Shown here: piece by piece, positions 6,112 through 10,286 of the stretch
Numbering within the stretch: the first letter of the stretch is position 1
Layout of the letters: the number at the start of each line of letters is the position of its first letter
NCBI GenBank assembly: GCA_001516765.1
Contig: LOCH01000013.1
Location: forward strand, 1 to 10,286
Source of the DNA: Vulcanisaeta sp. MG_3
GTDB taxonomy: Archaea; Thermoproteota; Thermoprotei; Thermoproteales; Thermocladiaceae
Length of the DNA stretch: 10,286 bases
Reading direction: 5' to 3'
Notes under the pieces: model-generated
The model's input: the letters and a program-made list of their open reading frames with translations, nothing else
What the model was told of the DNA's origin: nothing
Database searches by the model: none
Position numbers and translations under genes: made by a program

Positions 6112-7776
6112 ATGTGTTCTCAATATTATGAGTACCAATTAACCCTGGATAAGATAATACGTAGAGCCGCCCAGCTGTACCCAAGCATTGAGGTTGTCTA
6201 TGCACCACCCGGTGGATCGATAATCAGGTCTAACTATGCCAGGGAGTGGGATAGGGTACAGAGGCTTGGTTCTGTTCTCGAGGAGCTTGGGGTACAGTCT
6301 GGCGAGCCTGGGAGGTTTGGTAGTAGGGTTGCGGTTCTCGATTGGAACACGATTAGGCACTATGAACTATACTTCGCGGTACCCATGTACGGCGCCGTAC
6401 TACACACGGTTAATGTGTTGTTATCGCCTGAGGACATAATATACACGATGCTGCAGGCACAGGATGAGGTGTTATTCATTAACGAGGACTTCATACCACT
6501 GGCTAGGGTTGCCTCATCACTCGTTAAGAGCATAAAAAAGGTTGTGATAATGAGTGATAAGGCTGAGCATGGGGAGGTTTCGTTTGATGGCGTTGAGGTT
6601 TATTGGTATGAGGACCTACTACGTAATGCCAAACCATACAACTTCCCAGAACTTAACGAGAATGTTGTGGCAACGATGATGTTCACATCAGGAACTACAG
6701 GGAGGCCGAAGGGTACATACTTCACCCATAGGCAGCTGGTTCTACACGCAATATCGGTTGCCCTCTCAATAACCGCACCACCAATAAACGCCAGTATCTA
6801 TGATGTAGCCATGCCCCTCGTACCCATGTTTCACGTCCATGCCTGGGGACTCCCGTACATAGCCACAGTGACTGGCATTAAGCAGGTTTACCCAGGTCGT
6901 TTTGATTGGGGCCACATACTGAGGGTTATCAACGATGAGGGTGTTACAATCGTTAATGGTGTACCAACCATACTTTATAACCTACTCACGCACTCTGACT
7001 CGCCGAAGTACGACCTAAGCAGGCTCAAGTTCATAGCCGGCGGTGCAGCACTACCAAGGGGTTTGCTTGAGGAGGCGGTTAAGCGCGGTGTAACTGTTGT
7101 CCAGGGGTTTGGACTCACGGAAACAGCGCCAGTCATACTGCTTAGTATGGAGAAGCCCAACATGAGGGATTGGCCCATGGATAGGAGGAGGGAGTTGTCA
7201 GGCCTCAGCGCTGGTTTACCCCTACCGCTCGTTGATGTTAGGATTGTTGATGAGCAGGATAGGGATGTCCCTAGGGATGGTAAGACCATGGGCGAGCTCG
7301 TGGTTAGGGCGCCATGGGTCATTAAGGAATATCTTAACGATCCTGAGAAGACTAGGAACGCCTGGCGTAATGGCTGGTTCCACACAGACGATATAGCGGT
7401 ATGGGATAGTGAGGGTTATATCCAAATCATGGATAGGGCTAAGGACGTGATAAAGAGTGGTGGTGAGTGGATCTCAAGCACGAGGCTTGAGGACCTCATT
7501 AGCACGCATCCTGGTGTTGGTGAGGTTGCCGTTGTTGGTGTTCCCCATCCCAAGTGGGGTGAGAGGCCCATAGCCATCGTCGTACCAAAGCCTGGGTGGA
7601 GTGTAACCGAGAGTGACATCAGGAATCACCTGATGAAGTACGTGGAACAGGGGCAAATACCGAAGTGGTGGATACCTGACAAGGTGATAATCATGGAGTC
7701 AGAATTACCAAAAACAAGCACGGGAAAAATAGACAAAAAGATACTGAGGGATAGAATCTCCTCACTAGGCGTTTAG
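6112..7776 (+). CDS. AMP-forming acyl-CoA synthetase (fatty-acyl-CoA ligase type)
   Basis: This is an acyl-adenylate-forming enzyme that activates a carboxylic acid with ATP and joins it to CoA. The 554 residues carry every core motif: TSGTTGRPKG (192-201), the aromatic-rich substrate-pocket region MFHVHAWGLPY (239-249), GFGLTE (332-337), the hinge and ATP-binding segments GWFHTDD (421-427) and DRAKDVIKSGGEWIS (441-455), and the catalytic lysine Lys539 in PKTSTGK. Length and the KSGGEWISS motif place it with the medium/long-chain fatty-acyl-CoA ligase branch (FadD/AlkK-like) rather than acetyl-CoA synthetase. The exact acid cannot be read; in this lineage a related enzyme may also serve 4-hydroxybutyrate activation. 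The gene has its own promoter. Its 3' end overlaps the opposing amidohydrolase gene by 12 bases. Thiolase, DUF35 and crotonase genes lie close by on the other strand, giving a shared acyl-CoA theme. Confidence 0.93.
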   Translation: MCSQYYEYQLTLDKIIRRAAQLYPSIEVVYAPPGGSIIRSNYAREWDRVQRLGSVLEELGVQSGEPGRFGSRVAVLDWNTIRHYELYFAVPMYGAVLHTVNVLLSPEDIIYTMLQAQDEVLFINEDFIPLARVASSLVKSIKKVVIMSDKAEHGEVSFDGVEVYWYEDLLRNAKPYNFPELNENVVATMMFTSGTTGRPKGTYFTHRQLVLHAISVALSITAPPINASIYDVAMPLVPMFHVHAWGLPYIATVTGIKQVYPGRFDWGHILRVINDEGVTIVNGVPTILYNLLTHSDSPKYDLSRLKFIAGGAALPRGLLEEAVKRGVTVVQGFGLTETAPVILLSMEKPNMRDWPMDRRRELSGLSAGLPLPLVDVRIVDEQDRDVPRDGKTMGELVVRAPWVIKEYLNDPEKTRNAWRNGWFHTDDIAVWDSEGYIQIMDRAKDVIKSGGEWISSTRLEDLISTHPGVGEVAVVGVPHPKWGERPIAIVVPKPGWSVTESDIRNHLMKYVEQGQIPKWWIPDKVIIMESELPKTSTGKIDKKILRDRISSLGV

Positions 7777-8703
7777 GGTATCGATCATGTTAAGTTTAAA
7801 TCCATGAAACCTCAATAGGTCAAGTGCGTTCTCAATCATTATTTCATCCTTATCATTATCACGAATATTCGTACTACCCTCAACACACTTAATACCCGCA
7901 ACCAAGTCCCTATACCTTCTGTACGGGTAACCGCTGCCGAAAATCATCCTATCAGCCCCTAGTGAGTTTATTATTGACCTGGCTGAGTCATTATTAAATA
8001 GGTAGCAATTGATGTCTGGCGTTACTAGGTAAACATTGTCGTATTTCCTCATAACCCTAGCAACCTCCCTAACCCATAAACTAACCCTTTCCGGTGATGT
8101 GCCTAGTCCACTAACTACGATGTTCGGCCTATACTCCTCGAGAACCTCAGATAGGTGGTTGGGTAGTGCGTGTGTGATCAATTTCTCATCAATCTCCCTA
8201 GGCATCCCAATATGTATGATGACCAACACCTCATTCTTCTCGGAATACTCCATCAGCTCCCTGAAGGCTGGGCTCTTGGCTGGGTTGAAGAATTGAAGTA
8301 CTGGAGAAACAAAAACACCCCTAAGGCCTAAGTGACCCATCTCCCAAATCTTCTGCTTAACATACCTACTACCAAAGCTTGGGTTTATGCTGGAGAATGG
8401 TATGAAGAACTCGCTCGTACCCTCCTTAAAGACCTCATACCAGAGTTTCATAGGGTCGATCATGTACTCAGGCCACTTACTAACCAGGTCATAAACCTCC
8501 CTAACGACTGACTTCGCATCAACAACCATACCCAAATCCCTAGCCAACCTAAACAAGCCGCTGAGGGTTAGGCTAAGCGTTGGATCAACATCTATTGGGT
8601 AGAGCACGGAGGCCACGGCACCGGCGCTCTGCAACCTATTCCTTAACCTCCGGAGCTCCGCTGCGGGGTGTGCGTGAAAGTCAATAAAGTTGTATGAAGG
8701 CAT
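7765..8703 (-). CDS. Amidohydrolase-superfamily (ACMSD-like) metal hydrolase with altered active site
   Basis: This is a 312-residue TIM-barrel protein of the amidohydrolase_2 group, which includes decarboxylases such as ACMSD. It opens with the metal-binding HxH in IDFHAHP (His10, His12). A further strand-end histidine is in VIIHIGMP (His164), and the late family landmark appears as MIFGSGYPYR (253-262). Two usually conserved residues differ. The aspartate of FGSDYP is Gly258, and the histidine normally found in a strand like VxxHxG appears as SGLG (Gly199). The fold call is good, but the enzyme may use another chemistry, bind metal differently, or be inactive. No signal peptide is seen. The gene is transcribed leftward from a TATA-like element, and its last 12 bases overlap the convergent acyl-CoA synthetase gene. 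A link to acyl-CoA degradation is suggested only by position. Confidence 0.82.
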   Translation of the reverse strand: MPSYNFIDFHAHPAAELRRLRNRLQSAGAVASVLYPIDVDPTLSLTLSGLFRLARDLGMVVDAKSVVREVYDLVSKWPEYMIDPMKLWYEVFKEGTSEFFIPFSSINPSFGSRYVKQKIWEMGHLGLRGVFVSPVLQFFNPAKSPAFRELMEYSEKNEVLVIIHIGMPREIDEKLITHALPNHLSEVLEEYRPNIVVSGLGTSPERVSLWVREVARVMRKYDNVYLVTPDINCYLFNNDSARSIINSLGADRMIFGSGYPYRRYRDLVAGIKCVEGSTNIRDNDKDEIMIENALDLLRFHGFKLNMIDTLNA

Positions 8704-8730
8704 TTATGACATTATTCTTAACCTCCCATA

Positions 8731-8740
8731 CTTAAATAGT
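8731..8740 (-). promoter_or_regulatory. TATA box for the amidohydrolase gene
   Basis: On the minus strand ACTATTTAAG is centred about 32 bases before the ATG at 8703, implying a leader of a few bases. It lies in a 116-base AT-rich spacer after the crotonase gene, so the amidohydrolase need not be part of the upstream operon. Confidence 0.45.
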
Positions 8741-8819
8741 TTATTTAATTATTAATTTGTTTATATCATTGTATATAAGTAAAGATTAGATCGATAATGC
8801 TAATTTTAGTAATTGAAAG

Positions 8820-9590
8820 TTAGGAACCGGTGAACTTCGGCTTCCTCTTCTCGATGAATGCCGTAACGCCCTCGATGAAGTCGTGACTTCTACCCAATTC
8901 ACCCTGTAGTTTCGCCTCCGTACTTAGGAATTGATCAAGATCCTTGAACAAAGCCTCATTAATGAGCCTTTTCGCGTAGGAATAGGCCTTAAACGGTCCC
9001 TGTACCAGCTCGTTGGCGAACCTCAGGGCCTCACCGAGTGGGTCATCAACAACCTTGACAAGACCCATGGCTTCAGCCTCCTCGGCAGAAAACTCACCGC
9101 CAATGAGCAGGTACCTAAGCGCCTTGGCGCCAACAAGCCTACTCATCATTAGCGTTAACCCTGTATCGGGTGCTAAGCCAATACCCTGAAACGCCATCAC
9201 AAACCTAGCACTTTTCGATGCGAAGGCGAAATCGCAGGCAACAGCTAGGCTTATACCCGCACCAGCGGCTACACCATTCACCGCCGCAATAAATAGTTTA
9301 TCGCTAAATCTAATCTCCCTTAGAATTAGGTGGAATGAATCCCTAAGTTCCTCCTCAAGATTTACATTCTTAAGTTCGTCAGGCCTTAATGAAATGTCGG
9401 CTCCCGCTGAAAATGCCCTACCAGCCCCCGTTATGACCCCAACCCTTTTCTCGGGATTGCCGTTGAATTTACGTAATGCATCAAGCAACTCAGCCCTGAG
9501 ATCCTCACTTAATGCGTTCAGTCTTTCTGGCCTATTTAACGTGAATATTGTTATGGGACCCCTTTCATCAATAAGTACGGGCCTGCTCAT
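8820..9590 (-). CDS. Enoyl-CoA hydratase/isomerase (crotonase) family, PaaG-like
   Basis: This is a crotonase-fold enzyme acting on acyl-CoA thioesters, 256 residues from the ATG at 9590. Oxyanion-hole segments are visible at FSAGADI (60-66) and NGVAAGAG (105-112), and the C-terminus has the typical EGVTAFIEKRKPKF ending. The two glutamates of classic enoyl-CoA hydratases are absent: by position they are Phe134 and Tyr160. Instead the loop reads IGLAPDTG with Asp142, the pattern of PaaG-type ring/double-bond isomerases. An isomerase-like activity is therefore more likely than simple hydration. The start is open. ATG at 9605 overlaps the upstream stop (TAATG) but lacks a Shine-Dalgarno; ATG at 9590 has GGGGGTG six bases upstream and gives the usual MSRPVL N-terminus, so I prefer it. 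It is the third gene of a leftward operon after a thiolase and a DUF35 gene. Confidence 0.9.
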   Translation of the reverse strand: MSRPVLIDERGPITIFTLNRPERLNALSEDLRAELLDALRKFNGNPEKRVGVITGAGRAFSAGADISLRPDELKNVNLEEELRDSFHLILREIRFSDKLFIAAVNGVAAGAGISLAVACDFAFASKSARFVMAFQGIGLAPDTGLTLMMSRLVGAKALRYLLIGGEFSAEEAEAMGLVKVVDDPLGEALRFANELVQGPFKAYSYAKRLINEALFKDLDQFLSTEAKLQGELGRSHDFIEGVTAFIEKRKPKFTGS

Positions 9591-9596
9591 GGGCAA

Positions 9597-9603
9597 CACC
9601 CCC
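9597..9603 (-). promoter_or_regulatory. Ribosome binding site deciding the crotonase start
   Basis: On the minus strand GGGGGTG ends six bases before the ATG at 9590, a good match to the archaeal anti-Shine-Dalgarno core GGTG. It favours that start over the overlapping ATG at 9605. Confidence 0.45.
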
Positions 9604-9604
9604 A

Positions 9605-10147
9605 TTACTCAATGGGTACGAACTCGTACGTTAAGTAACCCTCAGGCTCCCTCCTGGTGATCTGAAGCCTAACCCTCATGCTAACCCTTATCTTCCTAGG
9701 ATCATCGATCCTAAGCCAAGCCAACACATTGAAGCCCTCCTTCATCCTGGCTATTGCAACCACGTAGTCTGGGTAGTGGGAGAACGTTAGTGGTTTCGTG
9801 TTTATTACCGTGTACGTCAATAACTCACCTTCACCACCAACCTCTACCCAATCCATATCACTGACCCTACAGTATGGGCAGTCGGCCTGCGGTAGGAAGT
9901 AGTACCTACCGCACCTCCTACACCTGGTTGCGTATATCTTCCCCTCCCTTAAACCCTCGAAGAACCTCTTAATCCTCTCAACACTTATTGAGAACCTAAT
10001 CCTCAACTCCCTAACATCATACCAAAGACTATACTGACCCTTCTCATCAGGTGCTATCGGCATGCCCGTGGCCTTGACAACCTCATTCAACTGCTTAATT
10101 GATTGCCTCCAGAATTCCTCGTATTTGGCATCCAGGGACGTACCCAT
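9605..10147 (-). CDS. DUF35 zinc-ribbon/OB-fold acyl-CoA-associated protein
   Basis: This 180-residue protein has the DUF35 layout. An N-terminal helix region (about 1-70) is followed by a rubredoxin-like zinc ribbon with CRRC (76-79) and CPYC (90-93), then an OB-fold beta barrel from about residue 100 (GEGELLTYTVINTKPL... to the end). In archaea DUF35 proteins form complexes with thiolase and HMG-CoA synthase and help pass CoA intermediates between them. The gene here sits directly behind a thiolase, so a structural partner role for that thiolase is well supported by context. The ATG at 10147 overlaps the thiolase stop as TGATG; a GTG at 10150 would add one residue. The GAGGTG before the ATG is too close to serve as a normal Shine-Dalgarno, suggesting translational coupling. 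Its stop overlaps a possible crotonase start as TAATG. Confidence 0.9.
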   Translation of the reverse strand: MGTSLDAKYEEFWRQSIKQLNEVVKATGMPIAPDEKGQYSLWYDVRELRIRFSISVERIKRFFEGLREGKIYATRCRRCGRYYFLPQADCPYCRVSDMDWVEVGGEGELLTYTVINTKPLTFSHYPDYVVAIARMKEGFNVLAWLRIDDPRKIRVSMRVRLQITRREPEGYLTYEFVPIE

Positions 10148-10286
10148 CACCTCTTAGGCTTTGTTTTCGGTCCCCCATCCTTATCGAGTGAATACAGCGT
10201 TATGTAGGCATAATGGCCTGTGCCGCCAACATTATGGGACAAGGCCCAGCCAGTGTATACATCGGCCTGCCTATCCCTGGGCTCAA
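10147..10286 (-). CDS. Thiolase family protein, C-terminal end only (partial)
   Basis: Forty-five codons and a TGA stop at 10149-10147 are visible before the window ends; the coding frame runs from 10284. The piece contains [20 protein letters not shown], which matches the C-terminal HNxGGTG strand-turn of archaeal thiolases of the SCP2/acetyl-CoA acetyltransferase type. A Lys-rich tail follows. The catalytic cysteine and histidines lie outside the window, so activity cannot be judged. It is the first visible gene of the leftward thiolase-DUF35-crotonase operon, overlapping DUF35 by one base if that gene starts at 10147. The reaction would be thiolytic cleavage or Claisen condensation of acyl-CoAs. 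Confidence 0.8.
   Translation of the reverse strand, partial: EPRDRQADVYTGWALSHNVGGTGHYAYITLYSLDKDGGPKTKPKR

Noticed and set aside
6975..7385. A 136-codon open frame antisense to the acyl-CoA synthetase.
   Set aside because: The plus-strand gene has all adenylate-forming motifs through this region. The antisense product shows no recognisable features and has no promoter-like element.

Overview
The window looks like a chromosomal segment of a hyperthermophilic crenarchaeon of the Thermoproteales, with Vulcanisaeta or Caldivirga the closest fit I can suggest. The signs are archaeal TATA boxes about 24-30 bases before most first genes, frequent GTG/TTG starts, very heavy use of AGG for arginine, moderate GC, and typically archaeal families (AbrB-PhoU fusion, THEP1 NTPase, DUF35 zinc-ribbon/OB protein beside a thiolase, SWIM protein). 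The genus is inference from sequence style, not a database match.

Layout. (1) 12-1700: a divergent pair, a leftward AbrB-PhoU-like regulator and a rightward THEP1-type NTPase, separated by a 128-base two-promoter region. Both are broken by single-base indels in the sequence as given: two in the regulator, one in the NTPase. (2) 1792-3655: a calcineurin-like metallophosphoesterase and an inositol-monophosphatase/FBPase-family enzyme. The latter ends inside a bulged hairpin resembling IS200/IS605-type ends. (3) 3768-4479: two small zinc-binding proteins, a CxxC/CxxC ribbon and a SWIM-domain protein. (4) 4646-6056: a membrane-anchored, sequon-rich surface protein, then a class I methyltransferase with a Trm9/ALKBH8-like C-terminal motif. 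(5) 6112-10286: acyl-CoA metabolism. A rightward AMP-forming acyl-CoA synthetase meets, tail to tail with a 12-base overlap, a leftward amidohydrolase. Further right is a tightly coupled leftward operon of thiolase (3' end only), DUF35 protein and a PaaG-like crotonase.

How the genes fit together. The right third reads as acyl-CoA handling: activation by the ligase, isomerisation or hydration by the crotonase, and C-C cleavage or condensation by the thiolase with its DUF35 partner. The substrate cannot be read from sequence. The left two thirds are mostly single-gene units with their own promoters and include housekeeping and regulatory functions.

No tRNA, rRNA, CRISPR array or intact transposon is visible, and no gene-free stretch exceeds 300 bases. 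I do not see a convincing new multi-gene system. The best leads are the clustered frameshifts, the amidohydrolase and crotonase with unusual active-site residues, the Trm9-like methyltransferase, and the hairpin at the end of the IMPase gene.
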